Assembly (NCBI GenBank): GCA_018650465.1
Contig: JABIFY010000109.1
Span: forward strand, 1-60,750
Length of the DNA stretch: 60,750 nucleotides
Direction: 5' to 3'
Source of the DNA: Alphaproteobacteria bacterium
GTDB taxonomy: Bacteria > Pseudomonadota > Alphaproteobacteria > UBA2966
Positions 17,074 to 26,187 of the stretch are shown piece after piece. A model generated the notes under the pieces. The model saw only the letters and a list, made by a program, of their open reading frames with translations. It was not told the origin of the DNA and did not search any database. Position 1 is the stretch's first letter; each line of letters begins with the position of its first letter. Position numbers and translations under genes: made by a program.

Positions 17074-18744
17074 ATGCCCCGGAATGAACAGCTTGCGCTG
17101 CCAGGATTCGATGACTGGCAAGCGGCCTATGACAAACAACTGCCGGACGGTAAAACCGTTCGAAACCGCTCTGGCATTGAGGTTCAGCCCATGTACACGC
17201 CAGCTGACTGGGACGGAAATCAATATGAAGACAAGCTTGGATATCCAGGTACGGCGCCTTTTACGCGCGGCATTTACCCGACCATGCACCGGGGCCGCAC
17301 CTGGTCTCAACGCCAATTAATCGGGCTTGGTATTCCGAAACAATATAACGAACGCCTGCACCGGATGTTGAAGGCCGGCACCAGTGCCATCAGCATGATT
17401 CCCTGCAATTCGATCTACCGTGGTCTGGATGCCGACCAGTGCGATCCGTTGATTTTGGGCACCTGTGGCACGATCATCAATACCGTCGACGATATGGAAA
17501 CTTGTCTCGACGGCATTCCTATTGACGAAATTTCCACAGCCCTGAACGACCCCTTGCCCTTCACCATGCTGGCCCAGGTCCTGACCGTGGCCGAGCGTCG
17601 CCAGATCCCCTGGACCAAGATCTCGGGCACGGCCAACCAGAGCGATTATATATCGCACTTCGTTGCCAACCATATGTTCTACCGCCTGGCCCTGCCGGGC
17701 TCGCGCCGGGTGTTGCTGGATCACATTGAGTTCGCCCGCGAAAAGGTGCCGAACTGGAACCCCATGTCGGTTGTCGGTCAGCACATGCAACAGGCCGGTG
17801 CCACCCCGGCAGAAGCCATGGCTTTCACCTTGTCGACGGCGATCCAGAATACCGAAGATTGCCTGTCGCGTGGTATGGATCTGGAAGATGTGCTGACCCG
17901 CTTTACATTTTTCTTTGATATTTCCGTCAGCTTTTTTGAAGAAGTCGCCAAGTTCCGCGCCGGTCGGCGTATCTGGGCCCGGATCGTACGGGATCGCTTT
18001 GGCATCTCAAGTGAAAAGGCCCAGCGTTTCAAATTTCATGGTCAGACGTCTGGCGTTGATCTGACCCGCCAGCAACCGCTGAATAATATTGCCCGGGTCA
18101 CGGCTCAGGCCATTGCCGGTATCTTTGGTGGCCTTCAATCCCTGCACACAGACAGCTTTGACGAAGTGCTGAGTACGCCAACAGAAGACGCCGCCCGCAT
18201 TGCTATTGCGACACAGAATATCTTGCGCGAAGAAGCCCATTTGACCGACGTCATTGATCCGCTGGGCGGTAGTTATTACATCGAACGCCTGACGGACCAG
18301 ATGGAAGAAGAAATCGTGGCACTGATGGAAAAAATTGATGATCTTGGTGGCATGTACAAGGCTGTTGAAAGCGGCTGGGTACAAGGCAAGATCGGCGCGT
18401 CAGCCATGGCCTTCCAGGATCGCATTACCCATGGCGATGAAACCATTGTCGGGGTAAATGCTTATCAGGTTGATAGTGAAGTTGAATTGCCGGTGAAACC
18501 TCTGGATCGTCCGGCCCCGGAAGATATCGAAGCTTTCATTGAAAACCTCGCAAAATATAAACGCAATCGCGATCAGGACGCCGTCGACAGGGCGCTTGAT
18601 GATTTGGGTGATATCGCCAACGACAACAAGCGCAACACTTTTGAAGGTGTCGTCAATGCGTCCCGTGCCGGGGCAACTCAAAGCGAAACCATTGCCGTCT
18701 TGAGAGCAGAGTTGGGCTTTGGCCAACCTCTTGTTGTTGCATGA
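17074..18744 (+). CDS. AdoCbl-dependent acyl-CoA mutase, large subunit; not methylmalonyl-type
   Basis: 556-residue substrate-binding TIM-barrel subunit. Conserved family marks include FTRGIYPTM, the catalytic His in [10 protein letters not shown], and [30 protein letters not shown] and [10 protein letters not shown]. Aligned from memory with human and Propionibacterium methylmalonyl-CoA mutase, the substrate-specificity tyrosine (RQYAG) is Leu82 (RQLIG). The carboxylate-binding arginine (FMVRN) is Ala198 (HFVAN). The acid in FDLxTHRG is Cys111, and the Tyr before the catalytic His is Gln. These changes exclude methylmalonyl-CoA as a likely substrate and point to a non-carboxylated branched acyl-CoA. 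A MeaB chaperone, ligase and thiolase genes follow. Confidence 0.9.
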   Translation: MPRNEQLALPGFDDWQAAYDKQLPDGKTVRNRSGIEVQPMYTPADWDGNQYEDKLGYPGTAPFTRGIYPTMHRGRTWSQRQLIGLGIPKQYNERLHRMLKAGTSAISMIPCNSIYRGLDADQCDPLILGTCGTIINTVDDMETCLDGIPIDEISTALNDPLPFTMLAQVLTVAERRQIPWTKISGTANQSDYISHFVANHMFYRLALPGSRRVLLDHIEFAREKVPNWNPMSVVGQHMQQAGATPAEAMAFTLSTAIQNTEDCLSRGMDLEDVLTRFTFFFDISVSFFEEVAKFRAGRRIWARIVRDRFGISSEKAQRFKFHGQTSGVDLTRQQPLNNIARVTAQAIAGIFGGLQSLHTDSFDEVLSTPTEDAARIAIATQNILREEAHLTDVIDPLGGSYYIERLTDQMEEEIVALMEKIDDLGGMYKAVESGWVQGKIGASAMAFQDRITHGDETIVGVNAYQVDSEVELPVKPLDRPAPEDIEAFIENLAKYKRNRDQDAVDRALDDLGDIANDNKRNTFEGVVNASRAGATQSETIAVLRAELGFGQPLVVA

Positions 18745-18773
18745 CAAAATGGAAAGTTGTTGCATGACAAAAT
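18733..18773 (+). repeat. Tandem 18-bp duplication at the mutase/MeaB gene junction
   Basis: GTTGTTGCATGACAAAAT occurs perfectly at 18733-18750 and 18756-18773 (period 23 bp). The first copy contains the mutase stop codon inside ATGA. The second copy contains the MeaB start ATG, with GGAAAG from the spacer as its ribosome-binding site. A 4-bp ATGA overlap was probably converted into separate stop and start signals by this duplication. Confidence 0.85.
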
Positions 18774-19765
18774 CAGAGCTGAGCGAGGCCGGACGGCGGC
18801 TGATTGAGCGACTGTACGCAGGCAATCCGGCCGCCTTGTCTCGGGCCATCACGGAAGTCGAAAACGAAACCGCGCATGCAGCCTCCCTGTTGGCTGCCGT
18901 GCAAAAGTCAACGGGCAAGGCCATCACCATCGGTATCACCGGGCCACCGGGAGCCGGTAAATCAACTTTGGTCAATGCACTGATCGGTGAATACCGCGCT
19001 CAAGACAAGACCGTTGCCGTTATCGCCGTTGATCCATCCAGCCCTTTGAGCGGTGGTGCCATCCTTGGTGATCGCATTCGCATGGCCGAACATTCCCATG
19101 ATACGGGCGTATTTGTGCGCTCCTTTGCCTCCCGCGGGCATCTGGGTGGATTGTCCCGCACAGCAGGTCGGGTCATTGATCTGATGGATGCAGCAGGCTG
19201 GGATATTATCTTGATCGAAACGGTTGGGGCCGGGCAGTCGGAAGTCGAAGTGGCCGATATAGCTGCGGTTAAAATTGTGGTGAGCGCACCTGGTCTGGGC
19301 GATGATATTCAGGCCATCAAGGCCGGTATCCTTGAAATCGCCGATATTCTGGTTGTGAACAAATGCGACCAGCCCCTGGCCGATCAAACCAAACGCTCCC
19401 TGAAAGCCATGCTGAAGCTAAAGCGCCAGGGATCACAGGATATCCCGGTGCTGGGGACCGTCGCGACTACCTCTGAAGGCCTGCCTGAGTTGGTAGGTGA
19501 AATCACCATTGCGGATGAAAAACAACGCCTGGGCACCGGTCTGGTTGACCGTAAACCACGCCTTAGACGTAACCTTGCCGAAGCCCTGGGGCAATTGGCC
19601 AAGCAGAGATTGCGACAAAATACGTCACCAGAGATTGACGCGCTGGTTGCGGCATTGGAAAGTGGTGAAACAGACTATATGGCAGCAGCGGAAACACTGT
19701 TGGATGGGGGATATTTGGGTGCGGTTGCTGACACAGCCGCGCGCGCACGAATAACCGGGAGTTAG
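18764..19765 (+). CDS. meaB: MeaB/ArgK-family GTPase chaperone of B12 mutase
   Basis: 333 residues from the ATG at 18764 (ribosome site GGAAAG, 7 nt spacing); an upstream in-frame start at 18719 would overlap the mutase gene. It is a G3E-type GTPase with Walker A GPPGAGKST, a switch region with DPSSPLSGGAILGDRIRM, the Walker-B-like IILIETVGAGQSEVEVAD, and base motif NKCD. MeaB proteins gate delivery of adenosylcobalamin to acyl-CoA mutases and protect them from radical inactivation. Direct linkage to the mutase subunits fits that job for this enzyme. Confidence 0.93.
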   Translation: MTKSELSEAGRRLIERLYAGNPAALSRAITEVENETAHAASLLAAVQKSTGKAITIGITGPPGAGKSTLVNALIGEYRAQDKTVAVIAVDPSSPLSGGAILGDRIRMAEHSHDTGVFVRSFASRGHLGGLSRTAGRVIDLMDAAGWDIILIETVGAGQSEVEVADIAAVKIVVSAPGLGDDIQAIKAGILEIADILVVNKCDQPLADQTKRSLKAMLKLKRQGSQDIPVLGTVATTSEGLPELVGEITIADEKQRLGTGLVDRKPRLRRNLAEALGQLAKQRLRQNTSPEIDALVAALESGETDYMAAAETLLDGGYLGAVADTAARARITGS

Positions 19766-19772
19766 AAGAAAC

Positions 19773-21332
19773 ATGCATTTAACCCAAGCCATTAAACGGG
19801 CCTGCCAGATCAAAGGTGGTGGACTGGCAACAATATGCGGTGATCGTCGTCGAACCTGGCTGGAATGCAAGGACCGCGTCGCCAAACTGGCCGGGGCTTT
19901 ACGTGAACTGGGAATTTGCGATGGTGAGCGGGCCGGTATTCTGGCCCTGAACAGTGACCGCTATTTTGAAGCCTATGTTGCACTGCCTTGGGCCGCGGCA
20001 GCCTTTGTGCCGATTAATGGGCGCCTGGCCGCGCCGGAAATGGCCTACTGGTTAAACGATTCCGAATCGAAGGCGCTTTTCATTGACGAACCTTTTATCG
20101 GTATGATGGCAGACCTGAAACCGCAACTGGAAACGGTCAAACATTTTATTTATGTCGGTGATGGCGCGACCCCTGAGGGCATGCTGAATTACGAAGAAAT
20201 TCTGGCAACTGGCGACCCTGTGGAAGATGCCGGGGCCGGTTATGATGACATGGCCGGTATTCTTTATACGGGTGGTACCACCGGTAAATCAAAAGGCGTC
20301 ATGCTGAGCCACGCCAATCTGATGTCCAATACCATGAACTGTATTCCGGCCCTGAATTTCCGGACGGGCATGAGCTGGCTTTATGTGCCGCCCATGTTCC
20401 ATATCGCGGGATCGGTCGCGGTGACAGGCGTGACCATGGTGGCGGGCACGCATGTATTTGTCCCGGCGTTCGAACCGACCGCCGTGTTGACCGCCTTGCA
20501 GGATGAAAAAATTACCGATTTGTTGATGGTGCCAACCATGATCAACATGATGGTGAATTCCGAAGGGGCTGAGAACTACGATCTGAGCAACCTCAAGACC
20601 CTGTCCTATGGCGCCTCGCCCATGCCCGCCGATGTGATCAGGAAGACGGTCGACTTGATTCCTGGTTGTGAATTTGTGCATGCCTATGGGCAAACCGAAA
20701 CATCACCCCTGATTTCCATGAATGGTGCCGAGGCGCACCGGGGAGAGGGACTGAAAAACGAGCTGTTCAAATCCTGTGGTCCCGTGGTTTTGAATTCCGA
20801 AGTCAAGGTCGTCGATGAAAACGACAATCCTGTTGCCAACGGAACAATAGGCGAACTTTGCGTGCGCGGCCCTATCGTAATGCTGGGATACTGGAAATTG
20901 CCGGAACAAACAGCAGCGGCGGTGCAGGATGGCTGGATGCATACCGGTGACGGTGCCTATATCGACGAAAACGGCTATATCTTTATCGTTGATCGCACCA
21001 AGGATATGATTATTTCCGGCGGTGAAAACGTCTATTCCGCAGAAGTCGAAAATGCCCTCTATCAACATCCAGCGGTTATCGAATGTGCTGTGGTGGGTGT
21101 ACCGGACGACAAGTGGGGCGAGAGTGTGCATGCCATCGTTCGCCTGCACGAAGGACAAAGCGTGTCAGAAGAAGAGCTGATGGCTTTCTGTCACACCCTG
21201 ATCGCCGGCTTCAAATGTCCACGCAGTATTCTGTTCCGGGATGAACCGCTGCCTTTGTCGGGGGCTGGTAAAATTCTCAAGCGTGAATTGCGGGCACCCT
21301 ATTGGGAAGGCCAGGACAAGCAAGTCCACTAA
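19773..21332 (+). CDS. AMP-forming acyl-CoA synthetase
   Basis: 519 residues of the ANL superfamily; activates a carboxylic acid with ATP and CoA. Motifs in order: YTGGTTGKSKGVMLSHAN (phosphate loop), YGQTETSP (A5), GWMHTGDGAYIDENGYIFIVDRTKDMI (A7/A8 hinge), GGENVYSAEVENAL, and the catalytic lysine region GAGKILKREL near the C-terminus. The binding-pocket residues do not give me a substrate. The position between meaB and a thiolase gene suggests it makes the substrate of the neighbouring mutase from a free branched acid. Confidence 0.9.
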   Translation: MHLTQAIKRACQIKGGGLATICGDRRRTWLECKDRVAKLAGALRELGICDGERAGILALNSDRYFEAYVALPWAAAAFVPINGRLAAPEMAYWLNDSESKALFIDEPFIGMMADLKPQLETVKHFIYVGDGATPEGMLNYEEILATGDPVEDAGAGYDDMAGILYTGGTTGKSKGVMLSHANLMSNTMNCIPALNFRTGMSWLYVPPMFHIAGSVAVTGVTMVAGTHVFVPAFEPTAVLTALQDEKITDLLMVPTMINMMVNSEGAENYDLSNLKTLSYGASPMPADVIRKTVDLIPGCEFVHAYGQTETSPLISMNGAEAHRGEGLKNELFKSCGPVVLNSEVKVVDENDNPVANGTIGELCVRGPIVMLGYWKLPEQTAAAVQDGWMHTGDGAYIDENGYIFIVDRTKDMIISGGENVYSAEVENALYQHPAVIECAVVGVPDDKWGESVHAIVRLHEGQSVSEEELMAFCHTLIAGFKCPRSILFRDEPLPLSGAGKILKRELRAPYWEGQDKQVH

Positions 21333-21344
21333 AGGATTTTGGTC

Positions 21345-22532
21345 ATGAATAATGAAATTGTTCTGGCAGGCGGCAAACGCACGCCCTTTGGCGACTATGG
21401 TAAATCCCTGAAAGACATTGAAGGTAACAAGCTGGGCGAACACGCGGCGAGCGCCTGTCTGGAAGATGCCGGTCTCAAGGCCAGTGAAATTGACCATCTT
21501 GTTTGTGGCAATGTCTTGCCTGTGGACCAGGCGGGGTATTTTTCCGGTCGGGTGATTGCCCTGAACATTGGCATGGCGGAGGAAAGCCAGGCCCTGAATG
21601 TTTCACGCGCCTGTGGGTCCGGGACGCAAGCCATTGTCTCTGCGGCCGAGCAGATTATTTCCGGACATAGCCAGATGGCATTGGCCGGTGGCTTTGAAAA
21701 CTTCTCCCGCGCACCTTATGTTTCCAATGACCTTCGTTGGGGTGCCAAGCGCGGTCCGCAAACCATGATCGACACTTTGGATTATGCCTATCGTGACCCC
21801 TTTAATCTGGAATTGATGGGTGAAACCGCCGAAAATCTGGCAGAAGATTTTCAGTATCAGCGCGACGAGATGGATGAATGGGCCTTGATGAGCCAGCAGC
21901 GCGCCGGCGCCGCCATCGACAGTGGCTTCCTTGCCCGCCAGATCAAACCCATTGAAGTTCGGGACGGCAAAAATATCCGTCTGATGGAACATGACGAATT
22001 TCCCCGCCCCGCGATCACGATGGAAAAACTGCAAAAACTCAATCCGGTATTCAGGGAAGGTGGCAAGGTTACGCCCGGTAATTCAAGTGGTGTCACAGAC
22101 GGTGCGGCCTTTGTCGTTGTTGGCGACCGGACTGCGGTTGAAGGCCGAGGTGTTGATCCCGGTTTCAAACTGGTTGACTGGGCCGTTGTTGGCGTGCCGC
22201 CCCGGATCATGGGTGTGGGCCCCGTTCCCGCCATTCAGAAGTTGCTGGACCGGCAGTCCCTGAAGGTGTCGGACATTGACTATTATGAGATCAATGAGGC
22301 CTTCGCTGCGGTTAACTTGCATGCTGAAAAGCAACTGGGCATTTCGCGTGAAATCACCAATTTGTACGGCGGCGGTATATCCATTGGCCACCCGCCAGGT
22401 GCGACCGGGGTCCGCATGACCATTACAGCCATGCATCACCTGGAAGAAACAGCTGGTCGCTATGGTGTCATCAGCATGTGCCTGGGCGCGGGGCAGGGCA
22501 TGGCCGTTTTGATTGAAAACCTGAAGCGGTAG
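21345..22532 (+). CDS. Thiolase (acetyl-CoA C-acyltransferase)
   Basis: 395 residues from the ATG at 21345, preceded by AAAGGA. The N-terminal nucleophile Cys is in VSRACGSGTQA. The later catalytic elements are YYEINEAFA, GGGISIGHPPGATGVR (His) and the C-terminal CLGAGQGMA (second Cys). GGGISIGHPPG differs from the usual GGAIALGHPLG but retains the His. It probably catalyses thiolytic cleavage of a 3-ketoacyl-CoA as the last step of the operon. It ends 3 bp before the end of the convergent GST gene. Confidence 0.92.
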   Translation: MNNEIVLAGGKRTPFGDYGKSLKDIEGNKLGEHAASACLEDAGLKASEIDHLVCGNVLPVDQAGYFSGRVIALNIGMAEESQALNVSRACGSGTQAIVSAAEQIISGHSQMALAGGFENFSRAPYVSNDLRWGAKRGPQTMIDTLDYAYRDPFNLELMGETAENLAEDFQYQRDEMDEWALMSQQRAGAAIDSGFLARQIKPIEVRDGKNIRLMEHDEFPRPAITMEKLQKLNPVFREGGKVTPGNSSGVTDGAAFVVVGDRTAVEGRGVDPGFKLVDWAVVGVPPRIMGVGPVPAIQKLLDRQSLKVSDIDYYEINEAFAAVNLHAEKQLGISREITNLYGGGISIGHPPGATGVRMTITAMHHLEETAGRYGVISMCLGAGQGMAVLIENLKR

Positions 22533-22535
22533 CGG

Positions 22536-23201
22536 TTATGGCAGATGGGTTTCTGCGTCACCTGGTTTCCATTGCGGCCATTTGTTCATCACACCAGTAA
22601 ACAGGTCTGAAGCCAGGTGTTTGTTCAACCAGGATTGCAATGGTTTCAAGTCCTGGGCATCGAACCAGTTACGATCTGTGTTGGCGAATTGGCGGATGAA
22701 GGGGAATATGGCGAAGTCAGCCAGGCACGCACGCTGGCCTGCCAGAAAGGGCTGATTATCCAGCATGACATCAAGTTTTTGCAGGAATTTCATACCTTCG
22801 GTCCGGTGAACGATTGGGTCCGCACCTTCATATCGGTTGGCGTATTTGTAGCGATCCAGATTCTCCTTGAAAGGGCCATCGCTTTCGGCAATCAGTGCCC
22901 GGACATTCTCAATCGTACCCGCTTCTGGGACAAGCCAGTTCTCGGGGTCGTTCAGGCCCAGGGCCCAGTCCATGATCTCCAGGCTTTGCTCAAGCACGGT
23001 TCCATCAGGCAACACCAGGACCGGTACGGTGGCTTTAGGGGAGGCTGTTATCATAGCCGCCGGTTTGTCGCGCAGGATCACTTCACGCAAAGCGTGGCTT
23101 TGGCCGCTTATGGCCAGCGACAGACGTGCCCGCATGGCATAGGGGCAGCGCCTGAAGGAATAAAGGATGGGGATATCCAGCGTTTCGATAGCGTCGGTCA
23201 T
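22536..23201 (-). CDS. Glutathione S-transferase family protein
   Basis: 221 residues from the ATG at 23201 (a longer in-frame start exists at 23276 but its extra residues look non-native). A thioredoxin-like N-terminal domain starts ILYSFRRCPYAMRARLSLAISG with a CPYA active-site-like motif. VPVLVLPDGTVLEQSLEIMDWAL is the glutathione-binding cis-Pro and ES region. The C-terminal helical domain has FLAGQRACLADFAIFPFIRQF. The substrate is unknown. It is divergent from the hydratase gene at 23300. Confidence 0.85.
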   Translation of the reverse strand: MTDAIETLDIPILYSFRRCPYAMRARLSLAISGQSHALREVILRDKPAAMITASPKATVPVLVLPDGTVLEQSLEIMDWALGLNDPENWLVPEAGTIENVRALIAESDGPFKENLDRYKYANRYEGADPIVHRTEGMKFLQKLDVMLDNQPFLAGQRACLADFAIFPFIRQFANTDRNWFDAQDLKPLQSWLNKHLASDLFTGVMNKWPQWKPGDAETHLP

Positions 23202-23299
23202 GTCTGTTGATATAGCACGGATGGCGAAGAACCCAAGGCAACTTGATCGGTCGTGCATTTTCACGTTATGTGGCAAGCAGAAAAACAGGGAGAGACAGT

Positions 23300-24157
23300 A
23301 TGGTTGAACAAAGTCTTGACGAAGACTATCTGGCGCGCTGGATTGGCAATGGTGAAACTATTGAAGATGTGGTCAGTGCCTCGCAGGCGGAAAAGCTTGC
23401 GGCCACCCTGGATATCAAAGATATGGACCTGAGGACAGGCGCTGCCCTGCCGCCTTTCTGGCACTGGATATATTTTTCCACGGCAGCTCCTGCTTCTGAC
23501 CTGGGGCCGGATGGGCACCCGTTGACTGGCGATTTTTATCCACCGGTGGCGCTGCCCCGGCGCATGTGGGCGGGGGGGCGGCTGGAATCCGGTAAGCCCC
23601 TGGCCATTGGTGATCATGCCCGCAGGGATTCGCGGATCAAAGGCGTGAAGGTAAAGGAAGGACGCACCGGGACCTTGTGTTTTGTCGTCGTGCGGCACGA
23701 ATTTTATGTGGGTGATGAACTTCGTGTAGCGGAAGAACACGACATTGTTTATCGCGCCGAAGCGGACCCCGGTACTGTGCCGCCAGAACCGCCCATGGCA
23801 CCGGTTGATGCTGACTGGACGCAAGATATTGTGGCCGACCCGGTGACCCTTTTTCGCTACTCAGCCCTGACCTTCAACAGCCACCGCATCCACTATGACC
23901 GACGTTATTGTCGCGAAGTCGAAAATTATGAAGGCCTCGTTGTGCATGGCCCACTGACCACGACTTTACTGCTGGATTTTGTCCGCAAACAAATGCCAGA
24001 CGCTGAGATCAGCGACTTCAGTTTCCGGGCCGTTAGCCCCTTGTTTGATACCGGGCCGGTCACCGTCGCAGGCAAGCTTGGCGATGGCCAGGTTGACCTT
24101 TGGGCCGCCAATGCCAAGGGCCAGCTTGCCATGCAGGCTACGGCAGTGCTGGCCTAA
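23300..24157 (+). CDS. MaoC-like acyl-CoA hydratase, mesaconyl-C4-CoA hydratase type
   Basis: 285 residues from the ATG at 23300, with GGGAGA as ribosome site (an upstream in-frame ATG at 23243 has none). Double-hotdog architecture: an N-terminal FAS1-type dehydratase-like half with PLPPFWHWIYF-like and LPRRMWAGGRLES pieces, and a C-terminal MaoC half with FRYSALTFNSHRIHYDRRYC. It resembles mesaconyl-C4-CoA/3-methylfumaryl-CoA hydratases of the 3-hydroxypropionate and C5-branched dicarboxylate pathways. It probably hydrates a branched enoyl-CoA. It ends 7 bp from the end of the convergent aminotransferase gene. Confidence 0.8.
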   Translation: MVEQSLDEDYLARWIGNGETIEDVVSASQAEKLAATLDIKDMDLRTGAALPPFWHWIYFSTAAPASDLGPDGHPLTGDFYPPVALPRRMWAGGRLESGKPLAIGDHARRDSRIKGVKVKEGRTGTLCFVVVRHEFYVGDELRVAEEHDIVYRAEADPGTVPPEPPMAPVDADWTQDIVADPVTLFRYSALTFNSHRIHYDRRYCREVENYEGLVVHGPLTTTLLLDFVRKQMPDAEISDFSFRAVSPLFDTGPVTVAGKLGDGQVDLWAANAKGQLAMQATAVLA

Positions 24158-24164
24158 GACGGAT

Positions 24165-25517
24165 TTAATCGGCGGCAGATAATCCGTGATCCAGGGCTGT
24201 GACAATTGTTGATACATTTTCGGCAGTCAGGATCAGCGGCGGGGACAGGATCACATTGTTGCCGGAAACCCGCACCATGACACCGGCCTCATAGGTTTTT
24301 TCAAAGACGTCAGCCATGACAGATTTTGCGACAGCAGTTTTGTTGGCGCGGTCCGCGACTAATTCAAGGCAGACCATCAAACCTTTGCCACGGACATCAC
24401 CCACGCCTTCGTGTCGAGACATCAGGTCCTTGCAGCCAGCCAACAGCTCGTCTCCCCGTACCGCCGCATTGTCAGCCACATTCAGGCGTTTTGTTTCAGC
24501 CAGGGCTGCCAGGGCGGCGGCGGCCCCAACCGGGTGAGCGGAATAGGTATAGCCGTGGCCAATATTACCAAAGGCATCGTCATTATTTTCGAAGGTCTCA
24601 ACAACTTTCTCTGAAATCATCACGGCCCCAAAAGGATAATAGCCATTTGTAATGGCTTTGGCCGTGCACATCAGGTCTGGTCGAACATTCCACAGGCGCG
24701 AACCGGTCCAGGCTCCGGTACGGCCAAAGGCAGTGATGACCTCATCGGCGATCAAAAGAATACCGTTGCGGTCGCAGATATCGCGTACCAGCGGCATAAA
24801 ACTTTCATGCGGCGGTATCACGCCGCCGGCCCCCAGGACGGGCTCCATTATAAAGGCTGCAATGGTGTCAGGCCCCTGAAAAGCAATTTCATCCTCAAGG
24901 GCGGCGGCACAAAGCAAGGCCAGTTTTGCCGGATCGGTTTCGCCGAAGGGATTGCGATAGATATGCGGACAGGCAATTTGAAAACAACCCGCCAACATAG
25001 GTTCATAATTTCGCCGGAAGTTGGCGTTGCCGTTGACCGAGGCCCCACCAAAGTGCGTGCCGTGATAGCCTTTTTTCAGGCTGAGGAATTTGGTGCGGTC
25101 ACGGTCGCCCCTGATTTTGTGGTACTGGCGGGCCAGACGCAGGGCGGTTTCCACTGAATCTGATCCCCCGGATGTAAAGAAGGAACGGGTTAATCCGTCT
25201 TCTTCAAACCACTGTCGTAATTCATATGACAGCTCGATTGCGGGACCGGTTGATGTGCCCCGGAAGGCTGAATAATAAGGCAACTCTGCCAGTTGATCCC
25301 GGATGGCGTCTTTAACCGGTTGACAGGAATAGCCCAGATTGACGTTCCACAAGCCGCCAACGGCATCCAGGGTTTTTTGGCCTTCCACATCTGTGACATG
25401 AACGCCTTCACCAGCGGTGATAACCTTGGGCGGTACGGCTTGCATTTCGGCCGGGTGCGCCATGGGGTGCCACATATGACGGGCATTGTTTTCGATCAGA
25501 AAATTGGTATCACGCAT
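24165..25517 (-). CDS. Class III omega-amino acid aminotransferase
   Basis: 450 residues of the fold-type I PLP class III family (beta-alanine/gamma-aminobutyrate:pyruvate type). Visible: GGLWNVNLGYSC, substrate arginine and GGSDSVETALRLAR phosphate region, PLP-pairing Asp258 in LLIADEVITAFGRTG, and the Schiff-base Lys287 in TAKAITNGYYPFGAV. It forms a minus-strand operon with the upstream HAD gene (8-bp overlap) and IclR gene. The amino donor cannot be assigned. Confidence 0.9.
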   Translation of the reverse strand: MRDTNFLIENNARHMWHPMAHPAEMQAVPPKVITAGEGVHVTDVEGQKTLDAVGGLWNVNLGYSCQPVKDAIRDQLAELPYYSAFRGTSTGPAIELSYELRQWFEEDGLTRSFFTSGGSDSVETALRLARQYHKIRGDRDRTKFLSLKKGYHGTHFGGASVNGNANFRRNYEPMLAGCFQIACPHIYRNPFGETDPAKLALLCAAALEDEIAFQGPDTIAAFIMEPVLGAGGVIPPHESFMPLVRDICDRNGILLIADEVITAFGRTGAWTGSRLWNVRPDLMCTAKAITNGYYPFGAVMISEKVVETFENNDDAFGNIGHGYTYSAHPVGAAAALAALAETKRLNVADNAAVRGDELLAGCKDLMSRHEGVGDVRGKGLMVCLELVADRANKTAVAKSVMADVFEKTYEAGVMVRVSGNNVILSPPLILTAENVSTIVTALDHGLSAAD

Positions 25518-26187
25518 GTGAAGTCTCCTTGTTGGTCAGGCCCATCAGATTGAGGGCTTCGGCATATGATTGTTTTGGGTTTCTGACATCGAACGCAACA
25601 GTTTTCAGGCCGACAGACCGTGCGCCGACAACATTACGCATCTGGTCATCGACGAATACGCATTGCTCAGGGTTCAGGTCCAACTGCTGCAGGCAATCGA
25701 GATAGGCTTCAGGAGCTGGTTTCAAAACTTGTGTGTAGGTTGCATCAACGATCAAATCAAAATCAGTCAGAAATGAAAGCTTCTGGCGAAAAGACTGGCC
25801 GTAAAAAAGATCCAGCTCGTTCGACAGGATTGCCAGTTTGTAGCCCGCAGTTTTAACGGCGCTGATCGTCGCGAGAGCCTCAGGTCGGATGATTTCTTCC
25901 GACGCGTCGCCGCGTGCGGCTTGAACAAAATCCGACATGGCCGGCCAGTTTTTGCCCACCAGTTTGCCCACCTCGCCGGATCGAATTTGCCAATATTCAC
26001 GTTCGGTTATCTGTTCGGCTTGCATGGATTGCCACAAGGGGTCCGCTTCAGGGGCAAACGGTCCTTGCCAGGTCAGAGACCCGGCAGGCAACCCCAGAGC
26101 TAATTCCGTGGCGGCATGGGTTTCGAACATAGTGCGGGTAATAACACCGCCAAAATCAAGGATCAGGGCTTTTGCCGGGGCGGTCAT
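25510..26187 (-). CDS. HAD-superfamily hydrolase
   Basis: 225 residues. The N-terminal motif I LILDFGGVI carries the nucleophilic Asp; the usual second Asp is Gly, as in several HAD subfamilies. LAILSNELD is motif II. KPAPEAYLDCLQQLDLNPEQCVFVDDQMRNVVGARSVGL spans motifs III and IV. It is probably a small-molecule phosphatase or dehalogenase-like enzyme. The start overlaps the IclR stop by 4 bp, and the stop overlaps the aminotransferase start by 8 bp, so translation is coupled. Confidence 0.85.
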   Translation of the reverse strand: MTAPAKALILDFGGVITRTMFETHAATELALGLPAGSLTWQGPFAPEADPLWQSMQAEQITEREYWQIRSGEVGKLVGKNWPAMSDFVQAARGDASEEIIRPEALATISAVKTAGYKLAILSNELDLFYGQSFRQKLSFLTDFDLIVDATYTQVLKPAPEAYLDCLQQLDLNPEQCVFVDDQMRNVVGARSVGLKTVAFDVRNPKQSYAEALNLMGLTNKETSHA

